From assembly GCA_035545275.1 (NCBI GenBank), contig DASZYT010000007.1:1-63703 (forward strand): a stretch of 63,703 nt of DNA. The letters are read 5' to 3'. Below the pieces are notes generated by a model that saw nothing but the letters and a program-made list of their open reading frames with translations, was not told the DNA's origin and made no database searches. The DNA is from DASZYT01 sp035545275 (GTDB taxonomy: Bacteria; Patescibacteriota; Saccharimonadia; Saccharimonadales; UBA4665). A program made the translations under genes and the position numbers. Position 1 is the stretch's first letter; every line of letters starts with the position of its first letter. Of this stretch, positions 43,850-52,667 are shown one piece after another.

Positions 43850-44746
43850 TCATGGCTTGTCGTATCCGTACATCTGCTTAATGCTTTCGAAAGTTTCTTC
43901 AAAGCGGGTGAAATCAACTGTTTTACTTTCGCCAGGGGCATCCCAGAGCACTTCATCGTACCAGATACGTAGAGCTTCTACAAATACCTTATCACGTATC
44001 AATAACGCGATGTTCGAGCCAGCCAGACCGGAGGTTTGGGGTAAAGCCAAGATAGCTTCCCGCTGCCCGATGATGACATGCAACTGCAGTGGGTTGTCCT
44101 TGCGAAAGCGCAATTTTGCATTGTGTACAGCCTTATACTCCCGTGCCCCGGCGAGTTTCTCGTCGGCCGCCTTGGCTTCTTGAAGCTGCTCGGAGCAGGC
44201 GGCATATTCTACCCGCTTAAACAGAGCATTCGGGTTTTCGCTCAAAAACTTTCCAAGCGCGACACGATAATTTTTCCAATCTTCCGTAACGCTCAGATAT
44301 GTCCCGGGGCTCTTTATACCCGTATTACGGATGATAGCATCTGAGTGCTGTTCCTCTATCAGATCGACTATGGCCTGGACAATTTGTCGTTCGCCGATTA
44401 TCACTTCCGTTTGCGTAAGCTTGCCGAAAGGCGTGCGGCGACCCGTATGCCCATGTAACTTTACGGCATCAAAATCCCTTTGCGCTTCTGCACCCATATC
44501 TAATAACTCTTCAACTGTTATATCCAGGTAATCTCCGAGGCAATCGGCAAGCATATGGATATCTGCGGGTGAGGCAGGCTTATATTCGCCGTATTCGCTA
44601 TAACCCAGTTCCAATCGGTTCAGCCATTCCCTTGGTCTCCCTAGCTTGTCGGCCAGTTCCGCTATAGTCCATCCTTTGGCTTTACGGGCTTGTCGCACCT
44701 TGCGCCCGAACGCGACCGCCGCTGACGTATCTTCTGGTGTATCCAT
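43850..44746 (-). CDS. XRE-family HTH regulator with long C-terminal domain
   Basis: 298 aa from ATG 44746. The N-terminal HTH (about 12-75) contains FGRKVRQARKAKGWTIAELADKLGRPREWLNRLELGYSEYGEYKPAS. The remaining 200 residues are a helical/mixed domain I do not recognise (ALLIRDKVFVEALRIWYDEVLWDAPGE near the end). The start is set by a promoter whose -10 box ends 6 nt before this ATG. The promoter spans TGTGCA/TTGCACAT boxes, so it probably represses itself. It is downstream of the methyltransferase-like gene. Confidence 0.7.
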   Translation of the reverse strand: MDTPEDTSAAVAFGRKVRQARKAKGWTIAELADKLGRPREWLNRLELGYSEYGEYKPASPADIHMLADCLGDYLDITVEELLDMGAEAQRDFDAVKLHGHTGRRTPFGKLTQTEVIIGERQIVQAIVDLIEEQHSDAIIRNTGIKSPGTYLSVTEDWKNYRVALGKFLSENPNALFKRVEYAACSEQLQEAKAADEKLAGAREYKAVHNAKLRFRKDNPLQLHVIIGQREAILALPQTSGLAGSNIALLIRDKVFVEALRIWYDEVLWDAPGESKTVDFTRFEETFESIKQMYGYDKP

Positions 44747-44752
44747 AGACAC

Positions 44753-44781
44753 ATTTTGCACATAACTGCACACTTTGTAAA
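44753..44781 (-). promoter_or_regulatory. Leaderless promoter and putative operator of the XRE regulator
   Basis: On the minus strand: TTTACA (44781-44776), 17 nt, CAAAAT (44758-44753), then the ATG at 44746. TGTGCA boxes fill the spacer: plus-strand TTGCACAT at 44756-44763 and TGCACA at 44767-44772. The TTGCACAT box recurs upstream of the neighbouring methyltransferase-like gene. Confidence 0.55.
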
Positions 44782-44786
44782 GCATC

Positions 44787-45887
44787 TCAGGATGTTATTA
44801 CTTTGTCAATATCCTTACCTGGTACCCAAAGGTTACAGCGTCCATTGCTCCAACGCAAAACCTCATAAACCCGACCCGACGAATCATCGGCAAACTCTAC
44901 AAGGGTACGGTAGGGAAATAATGCTGCAAACCAATTCTTCTCGAAGTCAAGCTCTCGCTTATTCGAAGATTGCCGTACAAAATCTTGATATATAATTACG
45001 CCCTTTTCGGCAATATATCCGTGGAATAATTGACGTGCATGCGCGCGTTTCGAAGCCGATAATTGATAGAGGAAAGTCGAAGCGGTGATCACATCAAACT
45101 TTTCATATCCAGCGGCAGGGGAGCATAAGCCGGCTCCGGTAAAGTCACCCTCTACAAAACTCACCCCGTGTACATCAGTCAGATCCAGGTAATCGTACTC
45201 CGCAATAGCTGCCTCGTCTAAAAGCTCCGACGGATAAAAGGAACAGCTTTTGGCCCAAAAGGCATCGTCACCATCCTTGAGCGGAATGACATCAGTACCC
45301 ACACAGTGCCCCAGCTTCATAGGCTGTTTGAGCGCGCCATTTGCCAGCGTATCGAGCAGGGCGGCTGGGAAGCGGGGGTGATCACGCACACCGCACTCCA
45401 CAGGCTTAAACGGTAGATCTAATTTCAATTTTTTAAGACCATGATTGCGGCTGGCACCAACATCCATAAGTGTAATTTCTTCGCCCAAACGTTCGTGAAG
45501 CAGACTGGCCACCAGTTTAAAAGCCTTATAGCGTTCCACGACGTTGCTTTGTACATTGCGTCCACGTATATCGGCTAGAAGTTCGTCAGGGGTACCTGTA
45601 TCTCCCCACAGGCGTTCAAAGCTTTCATGCCACGCAGACTCTAGGGTGTGGGCAAACGGATAGGTCGGATCGGTCCGGAGCAACTGCTTTTGCATGCTAC
45701 GCAACAACAAATTGGCTGCATAGGAAGGCATGAGGTCGGTACGCTTATCCAGTTCTGCTTCAAGCGTCACCATTTCTGGGCGTTCTATCGCTTGCAGACA
45801 TGCCTGACTGAACGCGGCTATGCGGGCATCGTTGGCCGGAGGCATAACTGCTTGACGAGCAAGTTCGGCACGGAAAGCATCAGACAC
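44787..45887 (-). CDS. Class I SAM-dependent methyltransferase-like protein
   Basis: 366 aa from a GTG at 45887 with GAGG upstream. The N-terminal helical half has no recognised domain. The C-terminal half looks like a Rossmann methyltransferase: motif I-like LMDVGASRNHGLKKL, later VSFVEGDFTGAG and FDVITASTFLYQLS (motif IV/post-IV), then GVIIYQDFV. The Gly-rich loop is not canonical. The product and substrate are unknown. It pairs with the XRE gene downstream and shares promoter boxes with it. Confidence 0.6.
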   Translation of the reverse strand: MSDAFRAELARQAVMPPANDARIAAFSQACLQAIERPEMVTLEAELDKRTDLMPSYAANLLLRSMQKQLLRTDPTYPFAHTLESAWHESFERLWGDTGTPDELLADIRGRNVQSNVVERYKAFKLVASLLHERLGEEITLMDVGASRNHGLKKLKLDLPFKPVECGVRDHPRFPAALLDTLANGALKQPMKLGHCVGTDVIPLKDGDDAFWAKSCSFYPSELLDEAAIAEYDYLDLTDVHGVSFVEGDFTGAGLCSPAAGYEKFDVITASTFLYQLSASKRAHARQLFHGYIAEKGVIIYQDFVRQSSNKRELDFEKNWFAALFPYRTLVEFADDSSGRVYEVLRWSNGRCNLWVPGKDIDKVITS

Positions 45888-46206
45888 ATCAGACCTCGCT
45901 GTTTAGCTATGGTCTGATTGTATTTTCGTGCCACTGCGTGATTCAAAGCACAATCAATGTGCATGCACAAAACATCACAAACTTGCACATCATGGATTTT
46001 AGCTAAGACCAGTGCTGGTCGCCCAAGACATGGATGTCAGTGTGCGGTACGTATGTGGTACGTAATCCCCCCAGAAGTGTAGCATGGTGTACCCAAGGAC
46101 GGTTGCTCTGCGAGCTAATCATGTATCTAAAACAGATTTTTCATCGAGAGAGATAATTTGTTACTATAAGCCAGTCTAGTCACACAAAGGCTCCGGGAGG
46201 CCGATA
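45888..46206. other. 319-nt divergent regulatory region with TGTGCA palindromes
   Basis: No gene seen. On the minus strand, TTGAAT (45946-45941) with TACAAT (45922-45917), 18 nt apart, makes a promoter for the methyltransferase-like gene. Upstream of it are a 12-bp palindrome TGTGCATGCACA (45958-45969) and TTGCACAT (45983-45990), matching boxes in front of the XRE gene. On the plus strand a TACTATAAG box near 46154 and GGGAGG at 46194-46199 serve the 2H gene. A GGTACGTA direct repeat lies near 46038-46053. Confidence 0.55.
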
Positions 46207-46755
46207 ATGTCATTTATGATTGGTATTGGAGTATTGCTTGAAGAAGCGGCGACTAATAGACTCCGTCAATTTGAGCTACGACTTGCCAAAGAGTCAGGCA
46301 ATTGGAGCGCGCTGCGGCAGCCGCCTCATATTACCGTTAAGGTACCATTTCCGGTAAACAGTACGGCAGATATCGACAAGGTGAGTGGCATAATGGCAGC
46401 CTTGGCAGAACGTACAGACAACTTTGAGATAGAACTACAGGGATTTGGTAACTTTGGAGATACTACTCTATACGCTGCCGTCAAAAATACTCACGAGCTT
46501 CTCAACCTTAGCGATCAGCTCATTGAGGAATTCACCGAACCGGGCGAGGCAAGAGAACGCGAACAGAGAAGAATGATTTTTCATAGTACCGTTGCCAAGG
46601 ATCTCGGCACTAAAGAGTACGAAAAAGCCAGGAAATATTTACAGCATGAGTCGCTCGCCCTAAAGGCTAGGGCGCAGGGTCTCGGCTTATTTTTGGGAAT
46701 CGACAATCTTCAACATTGGGTTGTCATTAGTGAAGCGCCCTTTAAAAATATTTAA
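46207..46755 (+). CDS. 2H phosphoesterase / 2'-5' RNA ligase family protein
   Basis: 182 aa. Two His motifs frame the active site: PPHITVKVPF (about 39-48) and IFHSTVAKDL (about 120-130). Enzymes of this superfamily cleave or form 2',5' or cyclic phosphodiester bonds in RNA and nucleotides. A GGGAGG ribosome-binding site supports the ATG. It opens the AT-richer cluster that continues with nucleotidyltransferase, decarboxylase and MetRS genes. Confidence 0.85.
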   Translation: MSFMIGIGVLLEEAATNRLRQFELRLAKESGNWSALRQPPHITVKVPFPVNSTADIDKVSGIMAALAERTDNFEIELQGFGNFGDTTLYAAVKNTHELLNLSDQLIEEFTEPGEAREREQRRMIFHSTVAKDLGTKEYEKARKYLQHESLALKARAQGLGLFLGIDNLQHWVVISEAPFKNI

Positions 46756-46936
46756 AATTTATCATTTTCCCGCCTAGAATAGGCGGCCTCCCGAGACGTT
46801 GAAAAGGCGGTGATATACCCCGAGCCATAACACTACTGCTTGTTATATATTATTTTTGATGATACTTTTCTTCTTAACCAGGGGAAGGAAATAGTACTTC
46901 TGAGCTAAAAGGTTCACGGGGAGCCCGCCATACAGT

Positions 46937-47746
46937 ATGAGTAAAGAGCATGTTATCCAAGCAGTTACGAATCATCTAGCCGATAGCGAGAACGGATTCA
47001 TAGCAGGTACACCAGAGGCTTTCGTATGCATTTACGGTAGTAGCGTCTATGGTACCCCGGATAGTCAAGCTGACGTTGATCTTTTATGCGCAGTACCCGA
47101 CACGCACGTCGAGGGGATTGACGTAGAGGCGTTGGGCGCATTCATACATGATACGCACGTACGTTATGGGCACTACGTGGATCAAGAGGTCCCTTATGCA
47201 AATAAGCTAGTCTATAGTTTTAGCGATCTGCGGGATGCTGTCACATTACAAGCCTTCGAAAGAGACACTCGCGGTAGTGTATTCGTCCCAGAAATTCAAA
47301 AAACTTCAGATTTCCTCTCAAGTAGACCGATAAAACTACGGCTTGGCCTCAACGCCCTGACCACTCCAAATATCCTCATCTGCAAAGAAGATTATGTAGC
47401 AAAATGCTATTTAGCATTAGCTGGCATGTCTATAACTGCCGTCGGGGTTAGTTTGAGCGAGAAGGAATGTTGTGACGCTAATGATGTTATAGCAGCAATT
47501 TGTGTTTCAAAAACGGAAGCAAGCGGAGAAATGTTCCTTGGGTACAAATTAGAACATGCCTCTGTGCACCAGTACCTGCAAACTACCATAAAACGTGCAC
47601 TACAGAGACTAGCAGTTAATGGATACATAACCGAACTCAAGGACAAACCCGGAACTTACGAAGTAGGTGAAGCATTTGATGCTTTTGAACTAACAGCGCG
47701 TATATTTAATGCATTTGAAGAACATAAGGAGTTGGTACATGAATGA
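46937..47746 (+). CDS. Nucleotidyltransferase-superfamily protein
   Basis: 269 aa. The pol-beta-type motif GSSVYGTPDSQADVDLLC (about 35-52) gives the GS...DxD metal site; a third Asp is likely in the VDQEV segment. The C-terminal half is helical with a final winged-helix-like part (about 215-260; RLAVNGYITELKDKPGTYEVGEAF). Such proteins adenylylate antibiotics, proteins or RNA. The last 8 nt overlap the decarboxylase gene, whose SD lies inside this gene, so the two are translationally coupled. Confidence 0.75.
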   Translation: MSKEHVIQAVTNHLADSENGFIAGTPEAFVCIYGSSVYGTPDSQADVDLLCAVPDTHVEGIDVEALGAFIHDTHVRYGHYVDQEVPYANKLVYSFSDLRDAVTLQAFERDTRGSVFVPEIQKTSDFLSSRPIKLRLGLNALTTPNILICKEDYVAKCYLALAGMSITAVGVSLSEKECCDANDVIAAICVSKTEASGEMFLGYKLEHASVHQYLQTTIKRALQRLAVNGYITELKDKPGTYEVGEAFDAFELTARIFNAFEEHKELVHE

Positions 47747-49229
47747 TTATCTGTCCGCAATACTAGGTGAGGAAAACCTTGAGGAAGCCAGCCAAGAATT
47801 TCATGATGCCGTTGATATAGGTTTATCCTTTAAGATGCAGCAAAATGTCCGTAATGGAGACATGCAGGATTTAACTGCAGAGTTCTTAGTTGATGAGCTG
47901 CCCCAGGAGGGGAGCGACCTTAAAGATGTTACAAAAGAATTCGAGAAGCGCTTTCTCCCTTACTGCTATAACTTCGCAAGCCCCCGGTTCATGGGATTTC
48001 CTGATGCAGGAAATTCTATAGCAGCAATAACAGGAAGTATATTGTCCGATTTTATGCAGCAAAACCTCATCAATCAGTCGTTCTGCAGCCCCTCTGGTAC
48101 ATTTGCAGAAATATCAGTAATCAGATGGCTCAGAGAGATAGTCGGCTATAAAAATGGGGCAAAAGTTAACGACATATTCGATGTAGGCGGTGTCATCACG
48201 CCGGGGGGCACATCTAGTAATACCATCGGGATTCTACTAGCGAGAGAAAACCATCGCGCAAACACAATGAAAGAGGGCGTGGTACTTAATGACGACCACT
48301 ACGTGGTAGTGCCAAAAGGCATTGGCCACTACAGCGTAAAAAGTGCACAGATGTGGATTGGCTGCGGAAATAGACTCATAGAAGTCGAGACCAAAGACTT
48401 TCGCTACGACCTTGATGATCTGGCATCTAAACTAAGGCAGTACCGCGGTAAAATCATGGCAGTAGTAGCCTATGCCGGAGACAGCCGTACGATGACGGTA
48501 GATCACTTAGAAGCCGTCGCAAAGATTGTAAAGTCAATCGACCCTAGGATATGGCTCCACGCAGACGCCTGCCATGGTTTTTCGCTCGGATTTAGCGAAA
48601 AACTTAAATACAAGCTTAAGGGCATCGAGCAATTTGACAGCATAACGACAGATCCACACAAAGTCATGAATACTCCTTATACGATTAGTGCCCTGCTGGT
48701 TAAAGACCCGAAAAAGATGCGTACTGTAAGTAGTCTTTCTGATTTGATAATGCAAGAACAGTACGCATTCGGTCAGATTACCCCTTTCGTCGGTAGTAAG
48801 CCATGGTCGTCGCTTAAAATATGGTTTGCAATGAAAAATCTTGGGAAAAAGGGATTTGGCGAAATTATAGATAAACGCCATGCCCTGGCCAATACGCTAC
48901 ACGCTATGGTTGAAGAAAGGGATGACTTTGTGCCAATAAATGAAGTAGGGATTAATGCGGTCGTATTTATGTACACGGGCGGCCAAACTGATTTAACTCT
49001 CGATGAATTGAATGAACTTAATAAGCAAATCCATAGCCAACTCATCGCAGAAGGTATTTACCACCTACACCAGTTCAGCGTACCAGACCCGGGAGTATTT
49101 GCTCGAGGAGAAATAATCTATCCCCTGCGATTCATGAGCGGCAACCCCCTTACCACCAGTAAGCACCTCCAAGATATGCTCACCTATGTTGCTGGTCTCG
49201 GCACAAGCATCCGACAGAAAAAACACTAA
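47739..49229 (+). CDS. PLP-dependent group II amino acid decarboxylase
   Basis: About 496 aa. The start at 47739 follows AAGGAG by 7 nt. PLP fold type I: GGVITPGGTSSNTIGILLARENH (phosphate loop), WLHADACHGFSLGFSEK (Asp contacting the PLP nitrogen) and SITTDPHKVMN with the Schiff-base Lys308. The family contains glutamate, aromatic amino acid, histidine and methionine decarboxylases. The substrate cannot be read, though a neighbouring MetRS gene makes methionine worth testing. Confidence 0.88.
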   Translation: MNDYLSAILGEENLEEASQEFHDAVDIGLSFKMQQNVRNGDMQDLTAEFLVDELPQEGSDLKDVTKEFEKRFLPYCYNFASPRFMGFPDAGNSIAAITGSILSDFMQQNLINQSFCSPSGTFAEISVIRWLREIVGYKNGAKVNDIFDVGGVITPGGTSSNTIGILLARENHRANTMKEGVVLNDDHYVVVPKGIGHYSVKSAQMWIGCGNRLIEVETKDFRYDLDDLASKLRQYRGKIMAVVAYAGDSRTMTVDHLEAVAKIVKSIDPRIWLHADACHGFSLGFSEKLKYKLKGIEQFDSITTDPHKVMNTPYTISALLVKDPKKMRTVSSLSDLIMQEQYAFGQITPFVGSKPWSSLKIWFAMKNLGKKGFGEIIDKRHALANTLHAMVEERDDFVPINEVGINAVVFMYTGGQTDLTLDELNELNKQIHSQLIAEGIYHLHQFSVPDPGVFARGEIIYPLRFMSGNPLTTSKHLQDMLTYVAGLGTSIRQKKH

Positions 49230-49370
49230 ACGAATCTAAATAATTTTTTGTGAATGATTGAGCTTGATGTACATAAAAAGTGTTTACGCTTTGCAGGTTG
49301 TGGGTACGTGCATATTGATATGGCGGTATTTGCTTAAGGAAAAACTGCAGAAGCATAATTTACCGCTTAT

Positions 49371-49399
49371 TTCACTTTTACCAAAATAAATGTTAAAAT
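49371..49399 (+). promoter_or_regulatory. Leaderless promoter of the metG-like gene
   Basis: TTCACT (49371-49376), 17 nt, TAAAAT (49394-49399), then 8 nt to the ATG at 49408. It shows that translation starts at METPTDSAPD, not at the in-frame ATG at 49390, which lies upstream of the -10 box. Confidence 0.6.
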
Positions 49400-49407
49400 A
49401 TCGAAAC

Positions 49408-51273
49408 ATGGAAACCCCTACAGACAGCGCGCCTGACGTCGAGTTACAGCCACATGAATCCCAAAATGTAGCGGTACTTGTAGCATGGCCGTACGGTAAC
49501 GGACCCAGGCACCTAGGCCATGGCGCCTCACTTCTACCCGCAGATGTGATCGCCAGATATCACCGAAGTAAAGGTGATAACGTCCTCATGGTGAGCGGCA
49601 CCGACGAACACGGCACACCCAACGTAATTGCAGCCGAAAAAGCAGGCCTCCCCGTGAGAGATTACGTCACCGGTACAAATGAAATTATACGAAACGACTT
49701 CACCGGCTTAGGCATGAGTTTCGATTGGTTTACCCGTACTACGAGCAAAACACACGAGAGAACCGCCCAAGGTATATTTTCACAACTTGTCGATGCCGAC
49801 TACATTGCAAAAGGCGAAATGCTTGGTGCTTTTGATGAAGATACTGAACAATCGCTCCCTGACCGTTACGTTGAAGGTGAATGCCCGTATTGTCATTCTT
49901 GCGCCCGGGGCGATCAGTGCGAGAGTTGTAATTCACTCCTTGATCCAGCCGATCTTATTAATCCCGTGTCCAAGCTCACTGGTAACGCTGTAAGCTTTCG
50001 CCAGACAGAGCATTATTTCCTTCTACTCGATAAAGTGGCCCCAGATGTTATAGAGTGGTTAAAATCAAACGACAAACTACGCTCTAATGCCAAAGCCTCC
50101 TCAATCGCGATGGCCGAGCAATTACGACCACGTGCCATCACTCGAGATATGAGCTGGGGTATACCTCTACCTGAAGGCTATGAGCTGGAAGGTGAAAATC
50201 ATAAAGTACTCTACGTCTGGTTTGAGGCAGTTATTGGCTACCTGTCGGCCTCCATAGAATGGGCAAAAAACACGCAAGATGACCCTAACGCCTGGAAACA
50301 ATGGTGGTCTAACCCTAACGCACCCAACTATTACGCAATGGGTAAAGACAACGTGCCTTTTCACACCATTATCTGGCCAGGCATGTTATTGGCACTTAAC
50401 AAATTAAAGGAGGATAGAGAAGACTATCTTCGTCTACCCGATGTCATTGCCAGCACTGAATACTTAACGTTTGGTGACGATAAGCTCAGCAGTAGCCGAG
50501 GCAATGTTATATACGTAAGTGATCTTTTGAGAATCGTGGGGCCCGATGCTTTGCGCTATTACTTTATTGCGGCCGGTCCAGAAACGAAAGATACAACCTT
50601 CTCATTTCACGAACTTACAAAACGCACCAATGATGAACTCATTGCAAAGTGGGGCAACTTAGTGAGCCGGACGTTCTCACTACTGAATAAAAATCATGAC
50701 GGTAAAGTACCAGAAATTTCCCTCCACGAGCTCCACGACGCCGACAGAGAACTACTGAACAGCATACACAGCGCTTTCGCAACCGTCGGAGAGAACATTG
50801 AGCGGAATAAGTTTAGTCAAGCACTTAAAAGCGCCATCGAGGCAGCTTCTGCAGTTAATAAATATATTTACGATAATGAGCCGTGGAAAGTAGCAAAGAC
50901 AGACCTGAAAGAAGCCAGCAGAATCATGTACGTCGTTGCGAACGCCATTGATAACCTATCTGTTATTTTTAGCCCATTTCTGCCGCACTCAAGCCAAAGG
51001 ATACACCAGGCATTAGGGTACGACGATGTCATCGCTAGCCAGCCAGTGTCATATGAACTCGACCCCGGCACAAATTTTTCTGTCCTTAAAGGAGACTATA
51101 GCTCCAACAAACATCTCTGGCACTATCGCCACACAAGAGGCGGCCAGAAGATACATATGATAGAAGGTGGTCATATCTTTAAAAAAATAGACGAAGAAGA
51201 ATTACAAAGGGATTTCCAAGCGATTTCTCAAGCTAGGCAGCTCGGCAACACCGCTCTTCAGCCGGACAAGTAG
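49408..51273 (+). CDS. metG: Methionyl-tRNA synthetase
   Basis: 621 aa. HIGH-type motif PRHLGHGA and TDEHGTPN at the N-terminus; zinc knuckle CPYCHSCARGDQCESCNSLLDP; KMSKS-type KLSSSRGNVIY; anticodon-binding helical domain (about 395-540). There is no C-terminal Trbp111/EMAP domain. An extra 20-residue acidic N-terminal extension precedes the Rossmann fold. It charges tRNA-Met. Because it sits in a decarboxylase cluster next to accessory DNA, it may be a second, specialised copy; this cannot be decided from the window. Confidence 0.93.
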   Translation: METPTDSAPDVELQPHESQNVAVLVAWPYGNGPRHLGHGASLLPADVIARYHRSKGDNVLMVSGTDEHGTPNVIAAEKAGLPVRDYVTGTNEIIRNDFTGLGMSFDWFTRTTSKTHERTAQGIFSQLVDADYIAKGEMLGAFDEDTEQSLPDRYVEGECPYCHSCARGDQCESCNSLLDPADLINPVSKLTGNAVSFRQTEHYFLLLDKVAPDVIEWLKSNDKLRSNAKASSIAMAEQLRPRAITRDMSWGIPLPEGYELEGENHKVLYVWFEAVIGYLSASIEWAKNTQDDPNAWKQWWSNPNAPNYYAMGKDNVPFHTIIWPGMLLALNKLKEDREDYLRLPDVIASTEYLTFGDDKLSSSRGNVIYVSDLLRIVGPDALRYYFIAAGPETKDTTFSFHELTKRTNDELIAKWGNLVSRTFSLLNKNHDGKVPEISLHELHDADRELLNSIHSAFATVGENIERNKFSQALKSAIEAASAVNKYIYDNEPWKVAKTDLKEASRIMYVVANAIDNLSVIFSPFLPHSSQRIHQALGYDDVIASQPVSYELDPGTNFSVLKGDYSSNKHLWHYRHTRGGQKIHMIEGGHIFKKIDEEELQRDFQAISQARQLGNTALQPDK

Positions 51274-51306
51274 TTAGAACCATCAGGTATACACGTTGAA
51301 AAGTTG

Positions 51307-51341
51307 CCCGGCGACGGTTATAAAAGATAACCGTCGCCGGG
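51307..51341. terminator. Strong GC-rich hairpin between metG and PH-domain gene
   Basis: A perfect 14-bp stem (51307-51320 with 51328-51341; CCCGGCGACGGTTA) with loop TAAAAGA, between two convergent genes. There is no T-run, so it may work with a factor or as a bidirectional barrier. Confidence 0.7.
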
Positions 51342-51366
51342 TCGCACGTCATATGGTCCAGACGCT

Positions 51367-52320
51367 TCATGGTAGGAAGGGCGATCTATTGCGCACCGTC
51401 GCATTCATGATGGCTGCCTGTATCAACTCGATGATCTTTCGGTGATAGGGCCACCAGCGCATCTCGCCAAAGTTCTTTTGATCCTTCGTTGCAGGGCTGT
51501 CCACGATAATCGTGCCATATTGCAGCCAGCGGCCTAACATGGGGTTGTCGTTGTCGGCGGTGTCGATGGCCAACAACTTGAGCCGGGGCGTAAGTGGCTG
51601 TAACCACGGAAAAAGCACCGGCGGCACCCATGCCACGACTACGTTCCAGTTCGTGACCAGAAGGTAGGTGTACTTCCAGCGCAGCGCCAAGACAGCGGCA
51701 GACAAGAAGCACACGGCGGACAGGAGCAGTGAAGCCCACCATGTCCACACGAACGTAAACTGGCGAGCCGTGGGAGCCTTTTGGGCGTCAGGAAGGTTTC
51801 CCCAAGGGACATGTAGGCGAACTGTCCCGATCACGATGCTCAACAAGAGGAAAGCAACCCCCAGTAGCACCGGTATCGCAACCCGCAGCACCACATACAT
51901 CCAATGGCGACGAACCATCAGGAGGATGCGGTCTTCTCGAACTGGTCCGAGTTGCACATCGTATGCGTCCTCCACCAGTACGAAGCGAACCCTGTCCACG
52001 TCATCATTCGTGACGTTCCATTGGCGCTCAGGCAATGGCACATTCCACTGCCATGCCTGAGGCCAGCGCTCGTTGACGGTGTGCTTAACCGCTCGAAGAT
52101 AGAACGCGACAAAGCCCGCAAACAATAGCGCGACAAGCAGATCGACGCTCCACGAGAGGGAATCGATCGCTGCCATGACTATCAGACAGAACGCAAAACT
52201 TGTCGCGCAGAGCAGCGCCGCATGTCCACCCGAGACCCAGCGCCGCACTGATGCGTACCGCATAAACACTGACGATTGCCCAGGTGCGACCCTAGGTGAT
52301 GTACCGTTGTCGGACATCAT
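51367..52320 (-). CDS. Membrane protein with bacterial PH-like (bPH2) domain
   Basis: 317 aa. A pair of TMs (about 33-75), then a region with two further TMs (about 145-172 and 195-222), followed by a PH-like domain: YLLVTNWNVVVAW...LKLLAIDTADNDNPMLGRWLQYGTIIVDSPATKDQKNFGEM. bPH2 proteins (YdbS/YdbT-like) act at the membrane with unknown partners. GGAGGG precedes two adjacent ATGs. It is divergent from the type IV secretion-like operon across 347 nt and matches its GC-rich style, so it may belong to the same element. Confidence 0.7.
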   Translation of the reverse strand: MMSDNGTSPRVAPGQSSVFMRYASVRRWVSGGHAALLCATSFAFCLIVMAAIDSLSWSVDLLVALLFAGFVAFYLRAVKHTVNERWPQAWQWNVPLPERQWNVTNDDVDRVRFVLVEDAYDVQLGPVREDRILLMVRRHWMYVVLRVAIPVLLGVAFLLLSIVIGTVRLHVPWGNLPDAQKAPTARQFTFVWTWWASLLLSAVCFLSAAVLALRWKYTYLLVTNWNVVVAWVPPVLFPWLQPLTPRLKLLAIDTADNDNPMLGRWLQYGTIIVDSPATKDQKNFGEMRWWPYHRKIIELIQAAIMNATVRNRSPFLP

Positions 52321-52667
52321 CCCTCCAATCCTAAGACGTACGGTCTCTACGGGTGTCTCCCGGAGACATAAGGCTAGTTATACAACAGCTATTTTATCGC
52401 TGCAAGTAATAACACCAGAATCTTGTAATGTTCTCCTATTGGTGCTATGGTAAAACAAAAATCCCAGTACCTATGAAACGAACGGTGATCGTTGTTCGAT
52501 TTCGATACTGATATCTTTACCTCACTTTTGCCGAGGATACCAGCATGGAAACCGGACAAAAATCCGGCCTGCTTTGCTCGCTTCACCCAAAAGGAAGGAG
52601 CTCGTAGCTTCAGGAAAGCGCACCTTAACGTTTACAGCACAATCGACAAGAAAGAGGAGGTGGCAGT
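52321..52667 (+). other. 347-nt divergent spacer with probable promoter of the secretion operon
   Basis: No convincing gene. TTGTAA (52423-52428), 17 nt, TATGGT (52446-52451) with an extended TGC is the best plus-strand promoter. The 200-nt leader after it holds two minimal frames (12 and 20 codons), a CCGGACAAAAATCCGG hairpin near 52554-52570, and the SD GAGGAGG right before the ParA-like gene. GTCTCCCGGAGAC at about 52354-52366 is a small palindrome near the PH-domain gene start. Confidence 0.5.

Noticed and set aside
52471..52509. 12-codon frame MKRTVIVVRFRY in the secretion-operon leader
   Set aside because: Too short, no SD; could be a leader peptide but nothing supports it.
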